From Clostridia bacterium (GTDB lineage: Bacteria; Bacillota; Clostridia; Oscillospirales; CAG-272), in the NCBI GenBank assembly GCA_017612655.1, contig JAGAFM010000065.1:1-16228 (forward strand): a stretch of DNA of 16,228 nucleotides. The letters are read 5' to 3'. The position numbers and the translations under genes are program-made. Below are positions 7,183 through 14,557 of the stretch, one piece after another. The notes under the pieces were generated by a model that saw nothing but the letters and a program-made list of their open reading frames with translations, ran no database searches and was not told where the DNA came from. How positions within the stretch are numbered: the first letter of the stretch is position 1; each line of letters begins with the position of its first letter.

Positions 7183-7839
7183 ATGAAAACCAATACTACC
7201 GGAAAGCTCGTCGAGACCGCGATTATGATCGCACTTTCGTTCGCATTATCGTTTATCAGCGATCTGGTTCCTTTTCTTCAGCTTCCGTTCGGGGGGAAGG
7301 TGACCCTTGTTTCCTGTCTGCCTCTTGTGTATATCGGGGTGAGATTCGGACTGAGGCAGGGTCTGTTCGCCGGATTGATTGCCGGGATCATTCAGCTTGC
7401 CACCGGGTTCATCAAGCACCCCACCAGCCTTCTGATGGAGCACTGGTATGAAACGGTCGCGATGCTGCTCCTGGATTATCTTCTTGCCTATGCACTGATT
7501 GGTCTGTCCGGGTTGATGAAGAACGCAAAAGCGGCCCCGGTCAAGCTCGCGGTTGGCTCTGTGATCGGACTTACTGCGAGGTATCTGTGCCATATTCTTT
7601 CCGGCTGGATTTTCTTCGGCCAGTGGGCGGAGTGGTTTTTTACCGATGCCGAGACGATCGGCGGGGCTACGCAGCTAGGAGAATTTGCCATGTCCCATTT
7701 CAGCGGAGCCGGTTTGGCCGGACTCTATTCAACAGTCTATAACGGCCTTTACATGGTGCCGGAAATCGTCGTGACCGCAATTGTCGGGGCGCTTGTCGGG
7801 GCTATACCCGTCGTGGCAAAACGACTGAGCGAGAAATAA
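7183..7839 (+). CDS. thiT: Thiamine ECF transporter S component ThiT
   Basis: This 218-residue membrane protein has about six hydrophobic segments. It carries the canonical ThiT pattern: PFGGKVTLVSCLPL, LLLDYLLAYALIGLSGL, RYLCHILSGWIFFGQWA and TVYNGLYMVPE. It binds thiamine outside and works with a shared ECF energising module (EcfA, EcfA' and EcfT), which is not encoded in this window. ATG at 7183 is chosen because GGAGGAGG lies 12 bases upstream; an in-frame upstream ATG at 7120 falls inside the leader, before the terminator hairpin, and can be excluded. The TPP riboswitch and terminator directly upstream give independent support for thiamine as substrate. A divergent paralogue lies in the pckG operon across the divergent promoter region. 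Confidence 0.95.
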   Translation: MKTNTTGKLVETAIMIALSFALSFISDLVPFLQLPFGGKVTLVSCLPLVYIGVRFGLRQGLFAGLIAGIIQLATGFIKHPTSLLMEHWYETVAMLLLDYLLAYALIGLSGLMKNAKAAPVKLAVGSVIGLTARYLCHILSGWIFFGQWAEWFFTDAETIGGATQLGEFAMSHFSGAGLAGLYSTVYNGLYMVPEIVVTAIVGALVGAIPVVAKRLSEK

Positions 7840-7904
7840 CCTGCGCTGACCACTCTGCTGCGAGAAAGGACGGATGCTATCTGGCCCGTTCCCACCGAAA
7901 ACTC

Positions 7905-7933
7905 TTTACAGGCGCCGCGGTTTGTGGTATCAT
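7905..7933 (+). promoter_or_regulatory. Promoter of hflK-hflC
   Basis: TTTACA (7905-7910), a 17-base spacer and TATCAT (7928-7933) lie about 45 bases upstream of the hflK start. One mismatch in each box. No clear terminator was seen between thiT and this promoter, so some read-through is possible. Confidence 0.65.
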
Positions 7934-7976
7934 TAATCTGGTATCCAAATCAAACCTGAAAAGGAGGGCTGAAGAT

Positions 7977-8948
7977 TTGAACCGTAATTTTACTTTCGGC
8001 TCTGCCGCGCCTAGAAACGCGGAGCCGAGAAAGCCGATCCCGAAAAAGTGGATTGGAATCGGGATCCTTGTCATCCTTCTCCTGATTCTTGCGGGCGAGT
8101 CGTTCTACACGATCGGGGAACAGGAGAATGCCGTTGTCACGACGTTCGGCGTGCCACAGGCTGTCACAACGCCGGGACTGCACTTTAAGATTCCCTTCGT
8201 TCAGCAGGTCAACAAGGTCAGCATGATTATCTTTGGGTTGCCGATCGGATATGACCCGTCCACGAACCGGTCGATCCCTGACGAGAGTCTGATGATCACG
8301 TCGGACTACAATTTCGTCAACGTGGACTTCTACATCGAATACCGTGTGACGGATCCGATTGCGTTCCTGTTCAACGCGGAAAATCCCACCGAGATCCTGA
8401 AAACGCTCGCGATGAGCTTTATTCGGGACACCGTCGGGGTTTACGGTGTGGACGACGTCATCACGACCGGTAAAAGCCAGATTCAGTCCGACGTCAAGGA
8501 AAAACTCGGACATCGTCTGGAAAACGAGAATATCGGGTTGCAGGTGGTCAATGTGACTATCCAGGACGCGGAGCCGCCTACGTCCGAAGTGCTTGCCGCG
8601 TTCAAGGAAGTGGAAAACGCAAAGCAAGGCGCGGAAACCGCCCTGAACAATGCCAACAAGTACAAGTCCGAGCTGATCCCGACGGCGGAAGCAGAGGCAG
8701 ACAGACTGCTTCAGCAGGCCGAGGCGACGAAGACCGCACGAATCAACGAGGCGAACGGTCAGGTCGCCCGCTTCAATTCGATGTACGAAGAATACCAGAG
8801 ATATCCGGAAATCACCAGACAGCGGATGTACTACGAAGCCATGGAAGAAATCCTTCCCGGAGTCCGTGTGATTATTCAGGGAAAAGACGGAAACGCCCTT
8901 CACGTTTTTGATTTCGGTGACTCCGGCACGAAGTCGGAGAATCCGTGA
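7977..8948 (+). CDS. hflK: HflK-like SPFH membrane protein
   Basis: The 323-residue protein has a short cytoplasmic N-terminus rich in Pro, Arg and Lys, one membrane segment (about 25-41), then an SPFH domain (about 42-210; GEQENAVVTTFG, PGLHFKIPF, YRVTDP) and an Ala/Glu-rich coiled coil to about residue 265. In the known family HflK and HflC form a large cage around the membrane protease FtsH and limit its access to substrates; FtsH is not in this window. The start is TTG, eight bases after AGGAGGG; no better start is in frame. hflC follows after 18 bases. It lacks the long Gly-rich N-terminus of the proteobacterial protein. A general SPFH/stomatin name would be the cautious alternative, but the paired arrangement favours HflK. 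Confidence 0.85.
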   Translation: MNRNFTFGSAAPRNAEPRKPIPKKWIGIGILVILLLILAGESFYTIGEQENAVVTTFGVPQAVTTPGLHFKIPFVQQVNKVSMIIFGLPIGYDPSTNRSIPDESLMITSDYNFVNVDFYIEYRVTDPIAFLFNAENPTEILKTLAMSFIRDTVGVYGVDDVITTGKSQIQSDVKEKLGHRLENENIGLQVVNVTIQDAEPPTSEVLAAFKEVENAKQGAETALNNANKYKSELIPTAEAEADRLLQQAEATKTARINEANGQVARFNSMYEEYQRYPEITRQRMYYEAMEEILPGVRVIIQGKDGNALHVFDFGDSGTKSENP

Positions 8949-8966
8949 GAGGAGGTCGGATCGGTA

Positions 8967-9851
8967 ATGAATGAATCTACGAAAAAGAGCATCAAGCTCG
9001 CTGTCATCATCGTCCTCGTCCTCATCGCCCTGACCGTGATCTCCAACTGCTATGTCGTGACGCAGCCCAACGAATATACGGTAATCCGTCAGTTCGGAAA
9101 GGTGGTCAGCATCCGCTCCGAACCAGGGCTGAGTTTCCGGATTCCCTTTATCCAGACGAGTGAGAAGCTCCCCAACAGGGAACTGATCTATGACCTTCCC
9201 GTATCCGACGTCATCACGAGCGACAAGAAGACCATGTCTGCAGATAGCTTTGCGCTCTGGCGGATCTCGGATCCACAGCTTTTCATCCAGACCCTGAACG
9301 GATCGCTTGCGAATGCCGAGGCGAGAATCGAGACTCTCACGTATAACGCTATGAAGAACGTGATTTCCTCCCGGACGCAGGCGGAAGTGATTTCAGGCCG
9401 TGACGGACAGCTTGCGGCGGACATTACCTCTGCGGTCGTGGACAGCGTTGCACAATACGGAATCAAGCTACTCGCTGTGGAAACCAAGCATCTTGATCTT
9501 CCGGATGACAACAAGGCCGCTGTTTATCAGAGAATGATTTCCGAAAGGCAGAACATCGCTGCGGGCTTTACTGCGGAAGGGGAAAGCGAAGCGAAGAAGA
9601 TTCGCTCCGGTGCCGACAAGGACGCAGAAATTATCGTTTCCGAAGCGAAGGCAAAGGCGGAGATCATTATTGCAGAGGGAGAAGCGGAATACATGCGCAT
9701 TCTTTCCGACGCTTATGCAGACGCCCAGAAGGCTTCCTTCTACAGCTTTGTCCGCGCACTCGATGCGGCAAAGGCCAGCCTGAAGGCGGAAGGAAACGTG
9801 CTGATCCTTTCCGAGGACAGCCCGATTGCCAAACTCTTTTACGAACAGTAA
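8967..9851 (+). CDS. hflC: HflC-like SPFH membrane protein
   Basis: The 294-residue protein has one N-terminal membrane segment (about 9-30), an SPFH domain (PNEYTVIRQFGKV, PGLSFRIPF, LWRISDP) and a helical region from about 190. The typical HflC motif ISERQNIAAGFTAEGESEA (191-209) marks the start of the coiled coil, after which hydrophobic residues recur every 11 positions at Ile212, 223, 234 and 245. The C-terminus (ALDAAKASLKAEGNVLILSEDSP) matches the family's short ending. It partners HflK in the cage around FtsH. AGGAGG lies 11 bases before the ATG. The gene ends about 20 bases before a strong bidirectional terminator, so hflK-hflC is a two-gene operon. Confidence 0.9.
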   Translation: MNESTKKSIKLAVIIVLVLIALTVISNCYVVTQPNEYTVIRQFGKVVSIRSEPGLSFRIPFIQTSEKLPNRELIYDLPVSDVITSDKKTMSADSFALWRISDPQLFIQTLNGSLANAEARIETLTYNAMKNVISSRTQAEVISGRDGQLAADITSAVVDSVAQYGIKLLAVETKHLDLPDDNKAAVYQRMISERQNIAAGFTAEGESEAKKIRSGADKDAEIIVSEAKAKAEIIIAEGEAEYMRILSDAYADAQKASFYSFVRALDAAKASLKAEGNVLILSEDSPIAKLFYEQ

Positions 9852-9873
9852 TTGTTCTTCATGTCAAAAAGCG

Positions 9874-9910
9874 ACCGGCAACGCATCTGGGAATGCGCTG
9901 CCGGTTTTCT
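9874..9910. terminator. Bidirectional terminator after hflC and the MATE gene
   Basis: A 13-position stem (9874-9886 with 9893-9905) contains one A-C mismatch and a six-base loop, CTGGGA. On the plus strand TTTTCT follows; on the minus strand a run of five T follows two or three bases later (plus-strand AAAAA at 9866-9870). It lies between convergent hflC and the MATE gene and should stop both. Confidence 0.85.
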
Positions 9911-9934
9911 GTGAAGGGAAAATCGAGGAGTCTA

Positions 9935-11260
9935 TCAATATCTGTACCGTGCTTTCTGCAGGCGGAAAACGATATGGGTAAGAACAAAAACCAGAAGTTC
10001 CGCCACCAGCGCGGAGAGCCAGATGCCGTCTGTTCCAAGAACCAGGGGCAGCAGAAAGACCGCGAGCACCTGAAAGACGAATAGGCGAAGCCCGGAAAGA
10101 ACGCCGGAAATCAGGCCGTTGTTCAGGGCTGCGTACAGGTTGGATCCGAAAATGGTAATTCCCGTAAAGAGATAGCTGAGGGAATACAACCGAAGAGCGC
10201 GCGTCGACAGCTCAAGGAAGATCTCGTCGTAGCCCGCAAAAACCGCGGCGATCAGCCGGGCGGTCAGAAACGCAACGGCGGTCAGCACTACGGAGACGGC
10301 AGACAGGATCCGCAGGCTCTTTTTGTACAGTCCGTGGAGTTCTTCGAAGGATTCCGCGCCGTGGTGATAGCTGATGACGGGCGCGACCCCCATTGAATAA
10401 CCGAGATACATGGCTACGAACAGAAAGTTCACGTACTGGATGATTCCGTACGCCGAAACGCCGTATTCTCCGATGTACCGCATCAGTTGCCAGTTGAACA
10501 GGATGGCCACCAGAGAAAGAGCGATGGTTGTGACGAAATCCGCGGTTCCGTTGGAAACGGCCTTCCGGAACTCTTTAGGCATAAAGCGGGAGCGAACCAG
10601 TTTCAGAGGCGTTGTCCTGGAAAACAGGAAGAAGAGAAGCGGACCGATTCCTCCCACGCACTGTCCGATACATGTGGCAGCGGCCGCTCCCGCGACTTCC
10701 CATTGCATGACTCCGACGAACAGCCAGTCCAGGATCATGTTCGTGACGCCGGCTGCAACGGTGAAAAGCAATCCGAGCTGCGGGCGTTCAGCCGTGATCA
10801 GGTAGCTTTGAAAGCCGTACTGAAGAAGGAAAGCGGGCAGGGTTAGAAAAAAGATTCGAGCGTAGACGGTACACGGTTCGACCATTTCCTCCGTCGCGCC
10901 GAACAGCTTGATTGCGAGAGGGAGGAGCAGTTCGCCCAGCACTGCGAAAACCGCTCCGATGAGGATCAGGGATCCAACCAGCATCGAAAAGATCCGGTTT
11001 GCGTGGCCTTCTTCTCCCTTGCCCTTCGTCATCGCAACCAGCGCGCTTCCGCCGATGCCCAGCATGGAGCCGAAGGAACTGAAAAGCATGCAGAAGGGAA
11101 AGATCAGATTGATTGACGCGAACGCGGTTTCCCCCGCATAGTTGGAGACAAAAATGCCGTCAACCACACCGTAGACGGAGGTGAAGAGCATCATGACAAC
11201 GGACGGAAGGGTAAACCGGAAAAGCTTTCTGTAAGTGAAATGATCAGAGAGTGAAATCAT
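9935..11260 (-). CDS. MATE family efflux transporter
   Basis: At 441 residues with about 12 hydrophobic segments this has the size and profile of the multidrug and toxic compound extrusion family. Family features include the N-terminal LFRFTLPSVVMMLFTSVYGVVDGIFVSNYAG, with the conserved TLP and VD elements in the first two helices, and the pseudo-repeat start at about residue 230 (FRKAVSNGTADFVTTIALSL). These transporters export organic cations or other compounds using an Na+ or H+ gradient; the substrate cannot be inferred. The ATG at 11260 has a modest GGAG 11 bases upstream and its own promoter at 11309-11337. It is a single gene between two divergent or convergent units and has no evident functional link to them. 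Confidence 0.92.
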   Translation of the reverse strand: MISLSDHFTYRKLFRFTLPSVVMMLFTSVYGVVDGIFVSNYAGETAFASINLIFPFCMLFSSFGSMLGIGGSALVAMTKGKGEEGHANRIFSMLVGSLILIGAVFAVLGELLLPLAIKLFGATEEMVEPCTVYARIFFLTLPAFLLQYGFQSYLITAERPQLGLLFTVAAGVTNMILDWLFVGVMQWEVAGAAAATCIGQCVGGIGPLLFFLFSRTTPLKLVRSRFMPKEFRKAVSNGTADFVTTIALSLVAILFNWQLMRYIGEYGVSAYGIIQYVNFLFVAMYLGYSMGVAPVISYHHGAESFEELHGLYKKSLRILSAVSVVLTAVAFLTARLIAAVFAGYDEIFLELSTRALRLYSLSYLFTGITIFGSNLYAALNNGLISGVLSGLRLFVFQVLAVFLLPLVLGTDGIWLSALVAELLVFVLTHIVFRLQKARYRY

Positions 11261-11308
11261 GGAACGAAGAACTCCGTGGATTCAAAGTGCGGTAAAAATA
11301 TCCCGCAT

Positions 11309-11337
11309 ATCCTACCACGTTTCCTGCAATTTGTCAA
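11309..11337 (-). promoter_or_regulatory. Promoter of the MATE gene
   Basis: On the minus strand TTGACA (11337-11332), a 17-base spacer and TAGGAT (11314-11309) precede the MATE start by about 50 bases. Confidence 0.7.
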
Positions 11338-11343
11338 TTCTTT

Positions 11344-11368
11344 CCGCCGGAAACCTTCTGCCCGGCGG
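11344..11368. repeat. GC-rich inverted repeat between divergent promoters
   Basis: CCGCCGG (11344-11350) and CCGGCGG (11362-11368) form a perfect 7-bp inverted repeat with an 11-base centre. It lies between the divergent MATE and MinD-like promoters, just upstream of both -35 boxes. No T-tract follows on either strand, so it is not a normal terminator. It could be a regulator site; this is inference. Confidence 0.5.
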
Positions 11369-11401
11369 ATAGCGGAATCGACGATATTCACAGAGAATTC
11401 A

Positions 11402-11431
11402 TTGACAGAATTGTTGAAGGTATGGTATAAT
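11402..11431 (+). promoter_or_regulatory. Promoter of the MinD-like/mgsA-like gene block
   Basis: TTGACA (11402-11407), an 18-base spacer ending in TGG, and TATAAT (11426-11431) are consensus boxes. Transcription should begin near 11438, leaving a leader of about 64 bases. No further clear promoter was found before 16003, so this may serve all six genes to the right, although the gaps at 14457-14557 and 15014-15064 could hide weaker ones. Confidence 0.85.
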
Positions 11432-11447
11432 ACTCCAAAGGTTTACA

Positions 11448-11481
11448 GTTGTCGCCGACTCGGCACGGGTGAGGAGACAAC
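11448..11481 (+). other. Structured leader hairpin before the MinD-like gene
   Basis: GTTGTC (11448-11453) pairs with GACAAC (11476-11481), enclosing a smaller hairpin GCCG-ACT-CGGC (11454-11464). The 3' arm directly follows GAGGAG (11471-11476), which would be partly trapped. It may modulate translation or simply stabilise the 5' end of the transcript; neither is proven. Confidence 0.4.
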
Positions 11482-11501
11482 AGACGGGGGTGGATCGCAA
11501 G

Positions 11502-12326
11502 ATGGCTTTTTTCCAAAAGCACGATCCTTCGGAGTCCGGGGGAAATCTGGCCCCGGTTTGTTCCGTCTGTGTTGTGACCTCGGCAAAGGGCGGGGTCGGG
11601 AAATCGACAGTCTGTGCGAATCTCGGGGCTGCTCTGGCCATGCGGGGTCTGAGCGTCCTGATGCTGGACTGCGATATGCCGAACCGCTGCCTGGATCTTC
11701 TTTTCGGGCTCTCCGAGGATGTGACATGCGGTCTCACGGATGTTCTTTCCGGAACCGTCTCCCCGGATGATGCAATCCTTTCCTGCTCGGACCGATTCGT
11801 CCTGGATCTTCTTCCGGGATTCTCCAGCTCGGGAGACGAAACGGCTTCCTGCTACGAGAAGGTTTACGACCTGCTGCTCTCCCTGCGGCAAAAGTACTAC
11901 GATGTCCTGCTGGTGGATATGCCTGGCGGGAGCTTGGATTTATTGGCCAAGGTGGCGAAAGGTGCGGACCGGGCTTTGATCGTATCAACGGAGCAGAGCA
12001 CGGCGATTCGCTCGGCCGCTAGTACCGCAAGACTGCTCTCCGATGCGGGTCTGACCGACCAGCAGCTGATTATCAACCAGTTTGTCGGAGGGAAGAATCG
12101 GCGGGAACGGCGCCAGTCGCTGATTCGGACGATTCGGATTATTGACGAAATCGGAGCGACGCTCGGCGGAATCGTTCCCTTTGATCCGACTGTCTGGAGC
12201 AAACAGAACGACGGGACCACGCTCCTCTCGGGAGCCTATGATAGAACGGTTTTTGCGGATGCCTTCCGCAATATTGCGGCTCGATTCTGCTGCGAGTCCG
12301 TCCCCCTGTTCCGGAGGAACCGCTGA
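11502..12326 (+). CDS. MinD-like ParA-family ATPase
   Basis: The 274-residue protein has a deviant Walker A KGGVGKST (29-36, signature Lys29 and Lys34), MLDCDMPNRCLDLLFGL (54-70) at the switch region, and LLVDMPGG (136-143) as Walker B. The ending AFRNIAARFCCESVPLF strongly resembles clostridial MinD, which also has FRNIAAR..GE.VPL. MinD oscillates or accumulates at the membrane to place the division site. Differences from standard MinD are clear: DMPGG replaces the usual D.PAG, the N-terminus is about 20 residues longer, and the tail ends RRNR. ATG at 11502 has GGGGGTG nine bases upstream; GTG at 11490 is possible. No MinC or MinE gene is present nearby. An mgsA-like gene follows after 44 bases. 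It could also be a partner-less positioning ATPase for another cargo. Confidence 0.85.
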   Translation: MAFFQKHDPSESGGNLAPVCSVCVVTSAKGGVGKSTVCANLGAALAMRGLSVLMLDCDMPNRCLDLLFGLSEDVTCGLTDVLSGTVSPDDAILSCSDRFVLDLLPGFSSSGDETASCYEKVYDLLLSLRQKYYDVLLVDMPGGSLDLLAKVAKGADRALIVSTEQSTAIRSAASTARLLSDAGLTDQQLIINQFVGGKNRRERRQSLIRTIRIIDEIGATLGGIVPFDPTVWSKQNDGTTLLSGAYDRTVFADAFRNIAARFCCESVPLFRRNR

Positions 12327-12370
12327 GCGCACTTCACCCGGTTATGATCTCGAAAGGAGCATAGATCCGA

Positions 12371-12802
12371 ATGGAAATAGCCCTGATTGCACATGATTCC
12401 AAAAAAGAACTGATGACGCAATTCTGTATTGCTTACTGCGGAGTGCTGTCGAAACACTCGCTCTATTCTACTTCCATCACTGCAAAGTATGTCTCGGAAG
12501 GAACGGGGCTTCAGATCGAGCGGCTGCTCCCGGGAAAGCAGGGCGGGATTCAGCAGATTACCTCCCGGATTGCCTACGATGAAATTGATATGGTGCTGTT
12601 CTTCCGCTCCACGAACCAGGCTTCGTCAAACGAGCCGGACCATGATGAGCTGGAGACGGAGCTGATTCGAATGTGTGACCTCCACAATGTTCCGATAGCT
12701 ACGAACATTGCGACAGCAGAGGCCTTGATCTCTGCTTTGGACCGCGGCGATTTTGACTGGAGAAAGATCGTCAATCCCAAATCTGAATACAACCGCCGCT
12801 GA
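12371..12802 (+). CDS. Methylglyoxal synthase-fold protein with altered active site
   Basis: The 143-residue protein aligns end to end with MgsA, which makes methylglyoxal and phosphate from dihydroxyacetone phosphate. ALIAHD (4-9), the IAYDEIDMVLFFR stretch and PIATNIATAE (108-117) are well kept. Key residues are not. Against the E. coli enzyme as I remember it, catalytic Asp71 in GGDQQ is Ile60 (GGIQQ), His98 in PHDPD is Asn87 (SNEPD), and the phosphate-binding TGTTG loop is TSITA. Asp101 remains as Asp90. The protein is therefore probably inactive as a normal methylglyoxal synthase, or it has another ligand or role. AAAGGAG lies 11 bases before the ATG. Sitting directly behind a MinD-like gene recalls the clostridial minD-minE-rodA-mgsA order with the middle genes missing. 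Confidence 0.85.
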   Translation: MEIALIAHDSKKELMTQFCIAYCGVLSKHSLYSTSITAKYVSEGTGLQIERLLPGKQGGIQQITSRIAYDEIDMVLFFRSTNQASSNEPDHDELETELIRMCDLHNVPIATNIATAEALISALDRGDFDWRKIVNPKSEYNRR

Positions 12803-12855
12803 GTCAGACACCCGGGCGGTTTGGATATCAAAAAAAGGAATCGAGGTACAATGCC

Positions 12856-13707
12856 ATGATCCAGACAAGTGTAACCAGCTACAGCTTCGGTCGTTATTTC
12901 GGCACACTCGGAGGAATCTGCGGGCTGATTGATAAAGCAGCCGAGATGGGATTCGAAGGATTCGAATTCCTGGACGGTGGCTGGGCGGATGCCGGAGAAG
13001 CCGAACTGAACAGGATTGGCGCCTACTGCAGGGAAAAGGGACTGGAACCGATCGCATTCATCGTGGGTTGCGACTTTGTCAACGGAAAATACGAGGATGA
13101 GATCGCCAAGATCAAAGAGGATGTCAACAAGGCGGCGGCGCTGGGCGTGAAGTTTCTTCGCCACGACGTAGTCAACCAGCCCCGCGGACGGAAGTTCGGG
13201 ATTGGCTACGACGACGTGCTTCCGATCGTTGTTCCTGCAATCCTCGAGATTACGAAATACGCAGAGCAGAAGGGCGTTCAGACCCTCACCGAGAACCACG
13301 GCTATTTCTCTCAGGACGCCGCCCGCTTTGAAAAGCTGATCAACGCGGTCGCTCATCCGAACTTCGGCGCGCTCGTGGACATCGGCAACTTCATGTGCGC
13401 GGACGAGGATCCCTGGAAGTCCGTCGGCGTGATGGCTCCCTACGCAAAGCACGTTCATGCGAAAGACTTTTTCCTGAAGACCGGCAACGAAGGCAATCCC
13501 GGAGACGGATGGTTCCCGACCAGAGGCGGTTCGTACCTCCGCGGAACGATCATTGGACATGGTGACGCACGTGTCTGCCAGAGCATTCAGACCTTGAAGC
13601 GCGCAGACTATGACGGATTTATCACGATCGAATTTGAAGGAATGGAAGACAATCTGGTCGGTCTGGAAGACGGCCTGGAGAATCTGAAGAAGTACATTGC
13701 AATGTAA
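12856..13707 (+). CDS. Sugar phosphate isomerase/epimerase-like TIM-barrel protein
   Basis: The 283-residue protein belongs to the xylose isomerase-like AP endonuclease 2 superfamily. Barrel strands carry the expected metal ligands: Glu146 in TLTENHG, Asp175 in LVDIGNF, His201 in HVHAKDF and Glu259 in TIEFEG, with His235 in GHGD. Such enzymes isomerise or epimerise keto-sugars, or act on inositol derivatives; the substrate cannot be read here. The ATG at 12856 follows GAGGT at eight bases, while an ATG at 12851 hits a stop after two codons. The gene starts 53 bases after the mgsA-like gene with no clear promoter between, so it is probably co-transcribed. No sugar transporter or kinase accompanies it, which leaves its pathway unknown. 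Confidence 0.9.
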   Translation: MIQTSVTSYSFGRYFGTLGGICGLIDKAAEMGFEGFEFLDGGWADAGEAELNRIGAYCREKGLEPIAFIVGCDFVNGKYEDEIAKIKEDVNKAAALGVKFLRHDVVNQPRGRKFGIGYDDVLPIVVPAILEITKYAEQKGVQTLTENHGYFSQDAARFEKLINAVAHPNFGALVDIGNFMCADEDPWKSVGVMAPYAKHVHAKDFFLKTGNEGNPGDGWFPTRGGSYLRGTIIGHGDARVCQSIQTLKRADYDGFITIEFEGMEDNLVGLEDGLENLKKYIAM

Positions 13708-13730
13708 GAGGTTGCAGGGAGCAGGTGCCG

Positions 13731-14456
13731 ATGGAATCGACACCTGTTCGCTTGCCGGTGACCCGGCGGAGGAGAGGATTGAACGAAGTCGAAACCCCTG
13801 GGAAAAATAACAACTCAAACCGGACACGGCTGTTGCGAATCGTTTTGGTTACCGCAGTGGTCCTGCTTGTTCTGGCGGGACTGTCCGGCTTGATTCAGTG
13901 GTATGAAAACTGGAAACAGACCGCTGGTACGGTATGGTTCTCCGTGGAGACGGATGACTATGTCTTTGCTCCCGCTGATTATGAGGAGGACATTTACACG
14001 GACGACGAGTACCTCGCTCTGGACCGGGAGATTCATTACAAATCCGGAGGGCTGATTCTTTCCATTCTTCTGGACGAAGACGGAACCGGATACGGAAAGG
14101 GCTTCTGCTTCTTCCAGACCTTCTTCCGGGCAATACTGGACGGTGACTACTCTGCATATCTGTCCTGCTTCGCGAAGGACTACGCGGATCTCGAGAACAA
14201 CGTAGCGCTTCCAAAGAAAGCGTTTACCCCTCAGAAGCTGTATGACATTTCTCTCGATTACCGGGAAGGGGATACCGTTATTCTTTCAGAGAGCGAGTCG
14301 CGTTCTTACTATGTCATCAAATACAAGATCAAGGACAACAACGGAACCTTTCGCAAAGATATCGAGTCGGACGAAATTCGTCCGCTTCTGGCGGAGCTGA
14401 CGGAGATCAACGGAGAGCTTTCGATTACCCGGATGGTCTTTTTCGTGGATAACTGA
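13731..14456 (+). CDS. Single-pass membrane protein of unknown function
   Basis: This 241-residue protein starts with a basic, low-complexity cytoplasmic tail (residues 1-33, including TRRRRG and KNNNSN), has one membrane segment at about 34-56, and then an extracytoplasmic domain rich in Asp, Glu and Tyr. The outer domain includes FFRAILDGDYSAYLSCF, whose shape recalls NTF2-like or similar alpha/beta cone folds in which a helix is followed by DGDY; this is a weak resemblance. There is no lipobox and no recognisable catalytic motif. AGGGAG lies nine bases before the ATG at 13731; a GTG two codons earlier is less well placed. It begins 23 bases after the isomerase-like gene and precedes nfeD by about 100 bases. 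I do not recognise the family. Confidence 0.75.
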   Translation: MESTPVRLPVTRRRRGLNEVETPGKNNNSNRTRLLRIVLVTAVVLLVLAGLSGLIQWYENWKQTAGTVWFSVETDDYVFAPADYEEDIYTDDEYLALDREIHYKSGGLILSILLDEDGTGYGKGFCFFQTFFRAILDGDYSAYLSCFAKDYADLENNVALPKKAFTPQKLYDISLDYREGDTVILSESESRSYYVIKYKIKDNNGTFRKDIESDEIRPLLAELTEINGELSITRMVFFVDN

Positions 14457-14485
14457 GAAGAACATTCCGGATTCGTTCTGCCATG

Positions 14486-14508
14486 CGTCTGCGGCTCGCC
14501 CGCGGACG
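14486..14508 (+). other. Hairpin between the unknown membrane gene and nfeD
   Basis: A 9-bp stem with one G-T pair (14486-14494 with 14500-14508) and a CTCGC loop stands in the 101-base gap. Only TTTC follows, so it is a weak terminator at best; it could stabilise or separate the two transcripts. Confidence 0.35.
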
Positions 14509-14557
14509 TTTCAGAAAGGCGACGCCCAACTGCACAAGCAAGGAGGAAATGCTCGAA

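Noticed and set aside
7950..8903. 317-codon open frame on the minus strand opposite hflK
   Set aside because: It mirrors the coding strand of a strong SPFH gene; the Arg/Asp/Val-rich translation is typical of a shadow frame.
12791..12821. Inverted repeat AACCGCC/GGCGGTT after the mgsA-like gene as a terminator
   Set aside because: The loop is 17 bases, the stem overlaps the end of the gene and no T-run follows, so termination is unlikely; it could be chance.
12574..13827. 417-codon open frame on the minus strand opposite the isomerase-like gene
   Set aside because: It covers parts of three plus-strand genes and intergenic gaps without any domain or translation signal.
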